Positions 1-7,721 of a DNA stretch of 20,629 nucleotides are shown in pieces. Source of the DNA: Candidatus Altimarinota bacterium (GTDB taxonomy: Bacteria > Patescibacteriota > Gracilibacteria > UBA1369 > LOWO2-01-FULL-3); assembly GCA_029939035.1 (NCBI GenBank), contig JAOZTS010000001.1:17859-38487 (forward strand), given 5' to 3'. The notes below the pieces were generated by a model. It did not search any database. It was not told the origin of the DNA and worked only from the letters and a program-made list of their open reading frames with translations. The position numbers were made by a program, and so were the translations under genes. Each line of letters begins with the position of its first letter. Within the stretch, counting starts at the first letter, position 1.

Positions 1-200
1 TTTACTTTTACAGAGTGGACAATTATTCAATTTTCTATTGCTTCTCTATTTATAGCTTCCACTATTCCGCCAAACACTGAAGAAATAAATACAAGATTAA
101 CATAGGCTAACGTCATAATTAGGATAACCATTGCCAATGTTCCTTTGTTCCCTCTCTTTATAGAAGTATAAGCCAGGAAAAAAGATGTTTTTATATTCAT
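1..200 (-). CDS. N-terminal part of a FtsX/MacB-like ABC transporter permease, interrupted by TGA or cut by the window edge
   Basis: Reading from the ATG at 200 gives a short basic cytosolic start (MNIKTSFFLAYTSIKRGNKG), then a hydrophobic segment of about 25 residues and an amphipathic stretch. This is the layout of the N-terminus of MacB/FtsX-type ABC permeases, which extrude lipoproteins, lipids or peptides or regulate cell-wall hydrolases. After 57 codons the frame meets TGA at 27-29, then stays open for eight codons to the edge. Either this is a genuine 57-residue peptide, a pseudogene, a sequencing error, or TGA is read through. The codon before the ATG region contains an in-frame TAG (216-218), so no longer start exists. 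A GGAGGTG motif on the minus strand (241-247) lies about 40 bases upstream, too far to act as its ribosome site. The family call rests on hydrophobic pattern and remembered similarity only. Confidence 0.45.
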
Positions 201-299
201 TTCGTGATTTTTAGTCTAAAAACAATATATCAAATTAACGCACCTCCCCCAAATAATATATTTTTAGAGTTTTTTAATGATTTTTTAATGTTTAGGTAC

Positions 300-305
300 T
301 ATAAT
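300..305 (+). promoter_or_regulatory. Consensus -10 box for the heptad-repeat gene
   Basis: A perfect TATAAT lies 23 bases before the ATG at 329. No good -35 hexamer is seen 16-18 bases upstream, where the sequence is a run of T and A. The predicted leader is about 17 bases long and has no Shine-Dalgarno sequence. Confidence 0.55.
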
Positions 306-328
306 CCAACCAGATTAAGAAAAAATTA

Positions 329-796
329 ATGGACCAAGCTGGAATAATTACAAACGGGCAAATATTTGATTTTTTGATTAAATTCAAGAAAAGTACAGAG
401 GGCAGATTTGACGAGCACTACAAAATAATAAATGGCCATTCAAAAACTCTTGAAAATCATTCAGAAGCATTGAAAAACCAATCAATAGCAATTGAAGAAC
501 AAAACACAATTCTCAGAGAACACACAAAAATGCTCGATGAACATTCAACAGTACAAAGAGAACATTCTAGAATGCTTGGAGCACAATCCAAAACACTTGG
601 AGCACAATCCAAAACACTCGAAGAACACTCCAGAATGCTCCATGATCACTCAAGCGTCCTTCACGAACACTCAAAACACCTTTTTGAATTATTAAAACGA
701 GGCGATACATTAAAAGTCAAAATCTCCGGAACAATGATCCTTATAAATGCACTAGTAGCAATCTTCTGTGCAACAACAATATCTCTCCTTATTTAG
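329..796 (+). CDS. Heptad-repeat coiled-coil protein with C-terminal membrane anchor
   Basis: This 155-residue protein has no recognised name. Residues 35-118 form twelve uninterrupted heptads of the type x-x-H/Q-S-x-x-L. Leu or Ile fills the a position in all but one heptad, and His or Gln fills every d position (His 37, 44, 65, 72, 79, 100, 107, 114; Gln 51, 58, 86, 93). Residues 132-155 are a hydrophobic segment, so the protein is probably tail-anchored with the coiled coil in the cytosol, though an outward orientation cannot be excluded. Polar d layers are known in trimeric coiled coils of surface adhesins, where they can bind ions; that parallel is inference. Two adjacent heptads are a near-exact 21-bp DNA duplication. 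It stands alone, convergent with the SLH gene that follows and 10 bases from it. It ends in TAG. Confidence 0.85.
   Translation: MDQAGIITNGQIFDFLIKFKKSTEGRFDEHYKIINGHSKTLENHSEALKNQSIAIEEQNTILREHTKMLDEHSTVQREHSRMLGAQSKTLGAQSKTLEEHSRMLHDHSSVLHEHSKHLFELLKRGDTLKVKISGTMILINALVAIFCATTISLLI
576..617 (+). repeat. Tandem 21-bp duplication inside the heptad array
   Basis: Positions 576-596 and 597-617 are identical 21-base units. They encode two copies of the heptad GAQSKTL. The unit length of exactly seven codons keeps the coiled-coil register, which suggests recent heptad gain by slippage or unequal exchange. Confidence 0.9.
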
Positions 797-806
797 CCAT
801 TTACAT

Positions 807-2636
807 TTACATCGACATCAAACGATATATCATCTCAGCAACTTCTTTTCTAGTCATATTTTCCCCGGGGAAATAATTGTATCCGAAAGAAATCAGATCT
901 ATATGCTGCAAATCAAGCACATCAGCCAAAGCAGCATATTCTACAAACGAGTAATACCATTCATCCTCACTCGCATCATTTGGAACGTCAGCATGGTATT
1001 CAGGGCTTAATTCCAAAGTATCTATTCCAGGAATCTCTCCTTCAAAATAAGCATTCAAAATCATTTTTATAGCTTCAGCTCTATTTGTATAATTCCCAGG
1101 CTGAAACGTCCCATCAGGATAACCATCAACCCATCCCTGATCGTATGCATAACAAACATAAGGCGCATACCAATCATCATTTACATCAGGAAAACAACCG
1201 GTACCTTCACCACCATCAACCCCCATCATTTCAACAACCATCTTCATCAACTCCGCTCGATTTATCTCTCCATCTGGACCAAAACCACCATCAGGATAAC
1301 CATCGATTATTCCATTATCATCCATATACTTCACAGCCTCATAATTCACATGATCAGCAGCAATATCATAATAAAAATCCTCATCACTTTCCGGAACTTC
1401 AATACCATCTGCTAGGATTCCATAAAGCCTGACTTCAGCAATTGCAGTATCGTCATAACCAGTTCCTTCATAAACTTCCAAGATCTCTAAATCCGCATAA
1501 GAAACACCATTTACCTCGTCAGCAAAACTAAATTTTTGCTTCTCAAAAACATCCTCCAAATCAAATTCCTCACTATAACCATTTGAAAAAGTAATGCCCA
1601 ACTTTTTCACCCTATTATTTTGCTCCCAAAGACTTTCGCTCTCCCCATAACCCCCTAAAATATCAAAGAAATAGTACTCCTTGCCTTCATCTAAATGAAC
1701 CTTCACCCATTCACCAATCCCATCTCCTTCAGCACCTTCAACCCACGAAGTAGTCACATCCCCATCATTTGATTTACATGGATAGTACATCAACTCCCCA
1801 TCCTGCTCCAAAAATGAAGAAGCATCCCCATCTCCATATTCTTCAGGCATAACCGCACACAAAAAATCACCATAACTAGGCGGATAATAGCTTACAGATA
1901 TATTGTCATCTTCAGTTGGTTCCAAATTCTCAAAATGCCAACTAACGGTACCGTCATCACCAAAAATATCAAATTCATAACCCTCTGGACTCAACTGATC
2001 CACATCAAAAACACTCAAATCCCCATTAAAGTTCACATATATATCAACACTCTCAATACTCTCTCTCCAAGACGCTCCAGTTTCCAAAATGTAACTAAAC
2101 CATTGACCGGTTTTGTAAGAAGACGGCATCAACCAATAATAATTTACAATTCTCTTTTCTTCACCAGCTTCAAAATCAACATCATACAAATACCAATTCA
2201 TGGCTTCTGTATCAGCATCCATTTCATTCACAAAAGAAACTTCAAATTCACCTCCATCCGCTTCGGCCGCTCCAAAATCAAACAATTTATACGACTCCCA
2301 CAAATCACCACCATAAGTCACCCAATCTTCATCCTCCATCCAACAATCATATCCACAATCCTCAGGAAAACCCATACTCACAGTCACAGCCTCATCCGTC
2401 AGATTCTCAAAAGTATACAGAACTTCAACCTCCACATATCCGTTACCAACAAGCCCATATTCCGACTCTTTCTCACCATCAAAAACATCAATAGTGATCA
2501 CTTCATCAACCATCTGAACTTCACTACTATCCATCATTTCAACAGTATTTCCAGTTCCACCCATATTGGCAGAATCGGCAAAAACAGCAGGGACGCCCAA
2601 AAGGAATAGTCCCGCAAATATTATACATTTTTTCAT
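807..2636 (-). CDS. Secreted SLH protein with DUF4424-like and NADase-type glycan-binding-like domains
   Basis: The 609-residue product has a signal peptide (1-20, ending AVFA). Residues about 40-255 resemble DUF4424 domains: a beta-rich region with an FxNLTDE-like segment, a MGFPE motif (88-92) and a YILETGASW motif (182-190). Residues about 285-406 match the discoidin-like NADase-type glycan-binding domain by key residues: TTSWVEG (295-301), GIGEW (306-310), QNNR (339-342) and YDDTAIAEV (394-402). Three SLH domains follow at about 420-470, 480-530 and 548-609; the first two carry IIDGYPDG and WVDGYPDG signatures and NRAE motifs, and the third is divergent. SLH domains normally bind secondary cell-wall polymers, so the protein is probably anchored by its C-terminus with the other domains exposed. 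It is acidic. It lies directly downstream of another SLH gene, with a terminator between them. Domain names come from memory of the families; SLH is certain, the other two are probable. Confidence 0.9.
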   Translation of the reverse strand: MKKCIIFAGLFLLGVPAVFADSANMGGTGNTVEMMDSSEVQMVDEVITIDVFDGEKESEYGLVGNGYVEVEVLYTFENLTDEAVTVSMGFPEDCGYDCWMEDEDWVTYGGDLWESYKLFDFGAAEADGGEFEVSFVNEMDADTEAMNWYLYDVDFEAGEEKRIVNYYWLMPSSYKTGQWFSYILETGASWRESIESVDIYVNFNGDLSVFDVDQLSPEGYEFDIFGDDGTVSWHFENLEPTEDDNISVSYYPPSYGDFLCAVMPEEYGDGDASSFLEQDGELMYYPCKSNDGDVTTSWVEGAEGDGIGEWVKVHLDEGKEYYFFDILGGYGESESLWEQNNRVKKLGITFSNGYSEEFDLEDVFEKQKFSFADEVNGVSYADLEILEVYEGTGYDDTAIAEVRLYGILADGIEVPESDEDFYYDIAADHVNYEAVKYMDDNGIIDGYPDGGFGPDGEINRAELMKMVVEMMGVDGGEGTGCFPDVNDDWYAPYVCYAYDQGWVDGYPDGTFQPGNYTNRAEAIKMILNAYFEGEIPGIDTLELSPEYHADVPNDASEDEWYYSFVEYAALADVLDLQHIDLISFGYNYFPGENMTRKEVAEMIYRLMSM

Positions 2637-2664
2637 AGAGAGTATTTATTTTGTACTTAAGGAA

Positions 2665-2693
2665 AATTTACATCATTGAACAATTTTTTTCAA
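2665..2693 (-). promoter_or_regulatory. Promoter of the 609-residue SLH protein gene
   Basis: On the minus strand TTGAAA (2688-2693) and TAAATT (2665-2670) are separated by exactly 17 bases. The -10 is 28 bases upstream of the ATG at 2636. The leader has no Shine-Dalgarno sequence. The gene thus has its own promoter next to the terminator of the preceding SLH gene. Confidence 0.5.
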
Positions 2694-2694
2694 C

Positions 2695-2737
2695 AATAAA
2701 AAACCGCCCATTCCACTTAAGGAACTAGGCGGTTTTT
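2695..2737 (-). terminator. Rho-independent terminator, possibly bidirectional
   Basis: A 10-bp stem pairs 2699-2708 with 2728-2737 (core CCGCC/GGCGG flanked by A and T runs), and TTCC/GGAA within the loop can extend the pairing. On the minus strand it is followed by a T-rich tail and lies 18 bases after the stop of the 624-residue SLH gene. The T run on the plus side means it could also stop transcription coming from the left. Confidence 0.85.
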
Positions 2738-2754
2738 AGAAAACTAATTTAAAA

Positions 2755-4629
2755 CTACTCAAGAAGTTCAATTTCCAATTCATCAGAATAAACTCCACAT
2801 TCTCCTCCTAAATATTCACAAACCCTCACGTAATAAGAACCATCTCCATCAAATGCATAAACAGCTGAAGAAACAGTACTAGGATCGCTGTGATAGATAT
2901 ATTCATCATCAGCACGTGTTGGATATGTAGCTCCAGCATTCTTTGACCATACAACTTTGTATCCTTCCTCAGAATACCCTTCTACAACCCAGCTAATAGC
3001 TCCTCCTCCATCATCAGACATTGTTATCAAAGAAACATCGTGATTTATACCATCAGTCAGGTTAACAGAGATTTCATTAGAATAAACTCCACATGACCCT
3101 CCAAGATATTCACAAACTCTTACGAAATAAGCTCCATCTCCATCAAAAGCACTAAGATCAGCTGAAACTACAGCTGGATCGCTATAATAAAGATATTCAT
3201 CACCAGCTCGATTTGGATAAACAGGTTCAGCAGTTTTTGACCAAACCACTTTGAATCCTTGAGAAGAAGTACCATTTACAACCCAATCAACACTTCCGTC
3301 AAAGTTGTTCACAAGTGTAATAGAAGTGACCTCTCCACTTCCAGCAGATCCTCCACTCAAATTAACAGAGATTTCGTTAGAATAAACTCCGCATGACCCT
3401 CCTAAATATTCACAAACTCTCACATAATAAGTTCCTTCTCCGCCGAATGCGTTTAGTTCAGCTGAAAGTACCGCTGGATCACTGTAGTAAAGATATTCAT
3501 CACCAGCTCGATTTGGATAAGTAGGTCCAGAAGTTTTTGACCAAACCACTTTATATCCGCTTGCTGAATACCCTTCAACAGTCCAACTAACATTTAAATC
3601 TCCAGCATCAGTTAGTGTAATTCCAGTCACATCTCCGCTTTGATCAACAACCGCATCACCACTCAAATCAACAGCGATTTCATTTGAATAAACTCCACAT
3701 GCTCCTCCTAGATATTCACAAACTCTTACATAATAAGTTCCTTCTCCATCAAACGCGTCCACAGAAGACAAATATGTGCTTGGATCACTGTGATATTTGT
3801 ATTTATCTGTTGAACGAGTTGGGTAAGTTGGCCCTGAAGTCATTGACCAAACAAGCTTGAATCCACTATCTGAATAACCATCAGAAATCCATTTAACATT
3901 TCCATCTCCCTTGTATACAAGAGTGATATTTGTTACATCTCCAGTTCCAACTGAAACAACATCTCCATCATCAATACTTTCATAAGTATTTGATGGCATT
4001 GTAGTTTTTTGTGCCTTAATTCTCCAAACTATTTCAGCCATTTCCCCTCTAGTAATATTTTTACTAAAAGAATCTACTGAAGTAGGAATAGCAGCTAAAA
4101 GCTCAAGAGAAACAACATATTGTTGAAACCAAGTATCGCTATCAGATGAATCTGCAGTCAGTCTGAAGGCCTCAGCAACGATTTTGCTCGCCTCTGCAAA
4201 GTTTATCTCCCAATCAGGCATAAAGTACCCACTTGGATACCCATCAACGATTCCCATGTCCTCAGCTTTACAGATATAAGGTGCAAACCATTGATCAGTT
4301 ACATCAGGAAAACAGTCACCGAATCCAGCTACATCATAGCCATAGGCTTCCATAACAATTTTCAAGAACTCAGCACGATTTATAGTGGCATATGGTTGAT
4401 AGCTACCATCGCTATAACCAACCACTACTTCCTTGTTCTTCAAATACATGATTGCTTCATAGTTTTCGTCAGATGTGTCTACATCAGTAAAAAGAACCAC
4501 ATCATCAGCAACAGTTGTTTTCACTGTTTCCGTTGTTTCCTCAGGGTGATAAGCGTTTACCGTTGCTGTAAACAGCAAAACCGAGACTAGAACCGACGTG
4601 AACACAATCCCAAAGATTGATTTTTTCAT
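2755..4629 (-). CDS. Secreted SLH protein with four tandem Fn3-like repeats
   Basis: The 624-residue product has a signal peptide (about 1-26, ending TVNA). Three SLH domains follow at about 46-97, 104-155 and 158-206; motifs include VVVGYSDGSYQP, NRAEF and IVDGYPSGYF, and the third is weak. After a short linker come four beta-sandwich repeats of about 93-95 residues: 230-322, 332-425, 432-525 and 530-624. Each has a Trp-rich strand (KVVWSKT in repeats 2 and 3), a YPxR motif, a YHSDP or YYSDP motif, and the end motif YYVRVCEYLGGxCGVYSNE with two conserved cysteines six residues apart. The pattern is Fn3- or Ig-like. The likely role is cell-wall anchoring by the N-terminal SLH domains and outward projection of the repeats, for adhesion or as an S-layer subunit. 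SLH sits at the N-terminus here but at the C-terminus in the neighbouring 807-2636 product. It ends in TAG. Confidence 0.92.
   Translation of the reverse strand: MKKSIFGIVFTSVLVSVLLFTATVNAYHPEETTETVKTTVADDVVLFTDVDTSDENYEAIMYLKNKEVVVGYSDGSYQPYATINRAEFLKIVMEAYGYDVAGFGDCFPDVTDQWFAPYICKAEDMGIVDGYPSGYFMPDWEINFAEASKIVAEAFRLTADSSDSDTWFQQYVVSLELLAAIPTSVDSFSKNITRGEMAEIVWRIKAQKTTMPSNTYESIDDGDVVSVGTGDVTNITLVYKGDGNVKWISDGYSDSGFKLVWSMTSGPTYPTRSTDKYKYHSDPSTYLSSVDAFDGEGTYYVRVCEYLGGACGVYSNEIAVDLSGDAVVDQSGDVTGITLTDAGDLNVSWTVEGYSASGYKVVWSKTSGPTYPNRAGDEYLYYSDPAVLSAELNAFGGEGTYYVRVCEYLGGSCGVYSNEISVNLSGGSAGSGEVTSITLVNNFDGSVDWVVNGTSSQGFKVVWSKTAEPVYPNRAGDEYLYYSDPAVVSADLSAFDGDGAYFVRVCEYLGGSCGVYSNEISVNLTDGINHDVSLITMSDDGGGAISWVVEGYSEEGYKVVWSKNAGATYPTRADDEYIYHSDPSTVSSAVYAFDGDGSYYVRVCEYLGGECGVYSDELEIELLE
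2758..3942 (-). repeat. Four tandem copies of a Fn3-like domain coding unit
   Basis: In order of translation the units lie at 3664-3942, 3355-3636, 3055-3336 and 2758-3042. The second and third encode an identical YPNRAGDEYLYYSDPAV segment and an identical EYLGGSCGVYSNEISVNL segment, and are the closest pair. The first and fourth share a YHSDPST segment instead. Interdomain linkers vary from about 4 to 9 residues. Confidence 0.9.
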
Positions 4630-4670
4630 AATTACTTTAGTGTTAAATAGTAATTTTTGGGTAAATATAT

Positions 4671-4699
4671 TTTAAAGATTTTAAATAAAAACACGTCAA
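4671..4699 (-). promoter_or_regulatory. Possible promoter of the 624-residue SLH protein gene
   Basis: On the minus strand TTGACG (4694-4699) stands 17 bases from a weak -10, TTTAAA (4671-4676), inside an AT-rich stretch. It lies about 42 bases before the ATG at 4629. The -35 is good and the -10 placement uncertain. Confidence 0.4.
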
Positions 4700-4747
4700 T
4701 TAACAAAACGTAGTCACCTACAAAAAGTTACTTGACTCACCGTAGAT

Positions 4748-4978
4748 TTACTCTTCAGCGTCAACATTGTGAGTTTTACACATTTTACAACAATCATGAG
4801 TTAGAGAAGTTGCTAACAAAATAACTCCTGAAACACCAATAACGATGTAGACAACTTGCATAGCTATTGCGTAACTCCCAAGTAAGTAATCAATTAAGTT
4901 AAAATCAAAGGCAAAAAGTGCCCAATTAATAGCTCCAAATATAGTAATAATCAGAACGAGCCACCATAAAACTTTCAT
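4748..4978 (-). CDS. DUF378 family two-span membrane protein
   Basis: The 76-residue product matches the DUF378 (YuzA-like) family: two hydrophobic segments (about 2-24 and 36-57), with the family's G-x-INW motif in the first (GAINW, 15-19) and a VYIVIGVSGV segment in the second. Function is unknown for the whole family. An upstream in-frame ATG at 5044 would add 22 residues, but a consensus promoter overlaps that region and family members start as MKxLxW, so I chose the ATG at 4978. The C-terminal tail after the second span is unusual, with HDCCKMCKTH (61-70) holding three clustered cysteines and two histidines that could bind a metal. It is transcribed away from the fibre gene cluster. It ends in TAA. 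Confidence 0.85.
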   Translation of the reverse strand: MKVLWWLVLIITIFGAINWALFAFDFNLIDYLLGSYAIAMQVVYIVIGVSGVILLATSLTHDCCKMCKTHNVDAEE

Positions 4979-5008
4979 AGAAATAGAGGTTAAAAATATT
5001 ACGAAAAC

Positions 5009-5036
5009 ATTATAGACTTTTTCCAAAAATCCACAA
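5009..5036 (-). promoter_or_regulatory. Promoter of the DUF378 gene
   Basis: On the minus strand TTGTGG (5031-5036) and a perfect TATAAT (5009-5014) are 16 bases apart. The -10 ends 30 bases before the ATG at 4978. It overlaps the longer possible coding start at 5044, which argues against that start. Confidence 0.7.
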
Positions 5037-5097
5037 GCATACATCCAGCATGAAAAAGAACTAGAAAACAGACCTGATTCGTGTCAACAGTACGTGA

Positions 5098-5126
5098 TTG
5101 TCCGAACCGCATATCTGTGCTAAAAT
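5098..5126 (+). promoter_or_regulatory. Promoter of the first fibre-like surface protein gene
   Basis: TTGTCC (5098-5103) and TAAAAT (5121-5126) are separated by 17 bases, with TG one base before the -10 (extended -10). It is divergent from the DUF378 promoter, with the two -35 boxes about 60 bases apart. The leader is roughly 40 bases and rich in A. Confidence 0.7.
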
Positions 5127-5171
5127 ATTTAGATTTTAAGGGGTAAAAAAACAAAAATAAAAACACACAAG

Positions 5172-7721
5172 TTGAAGACAAAAAACATCATCAAAACCAG
5201 TCTACGCCTATGCGCATTCTTCCTAATCCTAGTCGGGTTAAGATCTAGCGCCTTCGCTGCACTAGATTGTTCTAGTAGCTTTTGCCTGGATTTTGGCGGT
5301 GTAGTGTTTGGTTCTGAGAACCTCCAGTCAGACAGCGTTGAGCTCCAAAGTGGAACAGCCCCAATCGAAACAAACTCTGAATCAAACAGCTTTAAAATAG
5401 CTACAATCAACCTTCTCCCAATTTGTGGAGACAACATCGTTGACGTTTGGGAACAATGTGACGGCACAGATCTCAACGGACTAACATGTACGGATTACGG
5501 ATTCGATCTGGGTGTACTTGCCTGCACAACATCATGTTTTGCAGACACTTCTGGGTGTTATTATCACTCAGTTCCATTACCTCCAAAACCGGATCCAAAA
5601 CCAGACGTTCCACCTGTGACACCACCTGTAACTCCACCGGAAGAAGAACCGGAAGAACCAGAGGAACCAGAAGTACCTGAAGTAGAAATCCCAGAAGAGA
5701 TTGAAGAAATAGTTATAGCAGTCGATGAGTTGTGGACAATACCACCAATCTCAATACCAAGACCAAAACCACTCATTGTTGAAATCGAAGAAAAAGACAT
5801 CGTAACTCCATGGGCAATCGTGATAGATGAAACACTATTCATCGCAAACAATCTTGAGTATGTAAACCCTGAAAATCCAGCACAGGATTACACAATCAGA
5901 GTCGTAACACCTGATGGAATTATTCTACATTCACAAGACATCACCACTGACAAAAACGGAAATTTCGTATTCGAATATGAGACCCCAATTGAAGACGGAA
6001 AGTATTTGATCTACGTCTACGATGAAAATAATTATTTTGTAAAAAGCTATCCAGTAAATCTAGTTGAAAGAGAAATCGAAGACTTCAGAGTAATAAAATT
6101 CGCTGACCAAGAAAGCGTTGTAAACGACTTCCTTGAAACAGTTGAACTAGGGAAAATCAAACCTTACGAAGAACAAACAACAATCGAAGGTATAGGAACT
6201 GAAAACTCAAAAGTAACCGCCTACTTCATCGACGAAAACGGTGAAATCATAATCGTAAAAACATTCGTAGATTGTTACCAAGAATGGAAAATGGAAATCC
6301 CTGAAGGTCTGGGACTTGGTGAACACAAAGTCTACATCGTAGAAGAATATCCTGACGGAATCCTCACAAAAGATCTCACTTACACATTCGAGATCACAGA
6401 AAAATGTGACTACTGTTGCCTAGTGGTCTTCCTACTGATCTTTATTTTCTTCATAATTCATCACTACTTCGAATTACCAGACAAAAAAGAAAGAAAAAAA
6501 TTCCGAAACAAAATCAAAAAATACTTCTCAAGAATGTTCGTCCTGGTGCTTGTATTGGCTATATTACCAATCAAACCTGGACTCACATCAGTACCACAAT
6601 TCTTGATTTACGAAGGTCGTCTTTTAGACAGCTCTGGATACATACTAAACACAGCACACACCTTCCGATTCTCGTTCTGGACAGTATCTGACAAAACAGC
6701 AACAGACGTAGATTCATTGACCGGAGTACTAAACGTTGGAGCCGCTAATTACGCTGGCTGGACAGAAGTACAAACAATTACCCCAAACAACAACGGAACC
6801 TTCTCAATCGAGCTAGGATCACTCGTATCGCTCCCTACAATCGATTACAACGTTCACAAATTCTTGCAGGTAGAAGTCAAAACCGGAGGACAACCAGACT
6901 CTGCATACGAACTCATGGACCCTACAGGAGACAACGGAGCAGACACGGACGACAGAAAAACCCTAGGATCTGTCCCATACGCATACGTTGCAGAATCAGC
7001 ACAATGGTCAAACGATGAAACATTCACTCTCGACCACGACAACACAGTAGAAAATGCCGGAACAGGATCTATCGAATTACAATTTGGAGACACACTAGCC
7101 AGAATCCTCTCTTATGACACAGACAACGCTTATTTCGATTTCAACGATAACGTAAATATCCAAGGAAACTTAACAATCACGGGGACTGTTGACGGAGTCG
7201 ACATCAGCGAGCTTTCATTTGACGATCTAAAACTCAGAGAAAAAGAAATGACATTTGAACCGGAATATGACAGCTCTTCTGTATACGCAGACGGAACAGA
7301 CAACAGAGGAAAGCTAGAAACTTTCGCTATCGACCTTGGCGGCATAGACAAGATCAATCTTTACCAATGGACTACAAAACAAAACGCTCAACAAGACTTT
7401 GATCTAGTAATTTCATATCAATTACCTAAAGATTTCGACAGTTTCATGGCTGCCCCAATGACCATAAAATACCGAACAAGCGACGGAGTTCTAGCCACAA
7501 ACAAAGTTGATCTAACATTTTTCGATACAACAGGTACAGCAGTCACTTTGACTGGTGCCGACAACCTTGCTAATGCAAGTTGGACTACTGCTAACATCAC
7601 TTTTGGTGGTAGCCCGACTTTCACTGCGGGAGATACGATCACGATACATATCAAACTTTCGACAGACCGTACGGGTTTCTCGCAAGTTTCCGATATCGTA
7701 CTCAATTACAACGGTCGTTAA
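5172..7721 (+). CDS. Two-part surface protein: Cys-rich/Ig-like ectodomain, membrane hairpin, then fibre-like ectodomain
   Basis: The 849-residue product starts at TTG, the only start that keeps the signal peptide (1-30). Residues 85-129 form a bacterial cysteine-rich repeat (CGDNIVDVWEQCDG and CTTSCFADTSGC). Residues 136-178 are a Pro/Glu-rich spacer, and 200-408 are beta-rich, probably two Ig-like domains. Then come a hydrophobic span (415-432), a basic stretch (438-454) and a second hydrophobic segment starting at Met455 (455-466). Residues 474-500 contain a fibre-type motif, VPQFLIYEGRLLDSSGY, of the kind often found just after a signal peptide. Residues 600-690 are repeat-like beta structure, and 693-849 form a C-terminal module shared with the next gene. 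The middle therefore looks like the end of one membrane-anchored protein joined in frame to the signal peptide of another. It could be a genuine double-span protein, a precursor cleaved after about 473, or a gene fusion. It ends in TAA. Confidence 0.85.
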   Translation: MKTKNIIKTSLRLCAFFLILVGLRSSAFAALDCSSSFCLDFGGVVFGSENLQSDSVELQSGTAPIETNSESNSFKIATINLLPICGDNIVDVWEQCDGTDLNGLTCTDYGFDLGVLACTTSCFADTSGCYYHSVPLPPKPDPKPDVPPVTPPVTPPEEEPEEPEEPEVPEVEIPEEIEEIVIAVDELWTIPPISIPRPKPLIVEIEEKDIVTPWAIVIDETLFIANNLEYVNPENPAQDYTIRVVTPDGIILHSQDITTDKNGNFVFEYETPIEDGKYLIYVYDENNYFVKSYPVNLVEREIEDFRVIKFADQESVVNDFLETVELGKIKPYEEQTTIEGIGTENSKVTAYFIDENGEIIIVKTFVDCYQEWKMEIPEGLGLGEHKVYIVEEYPDGILTKDLTYTFEITEKCDYCCLVVFLLIFIFFIIHHYFELPDKKERKKFRNKIKKYFSRMFVLVLVLAILPIKPGLTSVPQFLIYEGRLLDSSGYILNTAHTFRFSFWTVSDKTATDVDSLTGVLNVGAANYAGWTEVQTITPNNNGTFSIELGSLVSLPTIDYNVHKFLQVEVKTGGQPDSAYELMDPTGDNGADTDDRKTLGSVPYAYVAESAQWSNDETFTLDHDNTVENAGTGSIELQFGDTLARILSYDTDNAYFDFNDNVNIQGNLTITGTVDGVDISELSFDDLKLREKEMTFEPEYDSSSVYADGTDNRGKLETFAIDLGGIDKINLYQWTTKQNAQQDFDLVISYQLPKDFDSFMAAPMTIKYRTSDGVLATNKVDLTFFDTTGTAVTLTGADNLANASWTTANITFGGSPTFTAGDTITIHIKLSTDRTGFSQVSDIVLNYNGR
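7248..7718 (+). repeat. C-terminal surface module, copy 1
   Basis: Residues 693-849 of the 849-residue protein. It aligns by eye with the copy at 9549-10046. Shared features in order are MTxExEY, a GKLE motif, YxWxTKxN, an acidic DL strand, a YxLPxDF motif, YRT, and a GDxIxxxIxL strand near the end. It is probably a beta-sandwich tip or attachment domain. Confidence 0.8.

Noticed and set aside
807..2636. Plus-strand open frames across the first SLH gene (for example 1085-1432 and 1935-2609)
   Set aside because: They are antisense to a gene with clear SLH domains, and their His/Pro/Asn-rich translations look like the reverse of acidic codons, not proteins.
2758..3942. CRISPR or other DNA-level repeat array
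   Set aside because: The repeats are long, in frame and diverge at synonymous and nonsynonymous sites; they are protein domains.
4979..5044. Longer N-terminus for the DUF378 protein starting at 5044
   Set aside because: A TTGTGG/TATAAT promoter lies inside this stretch, and the family begins at MKxLxW.
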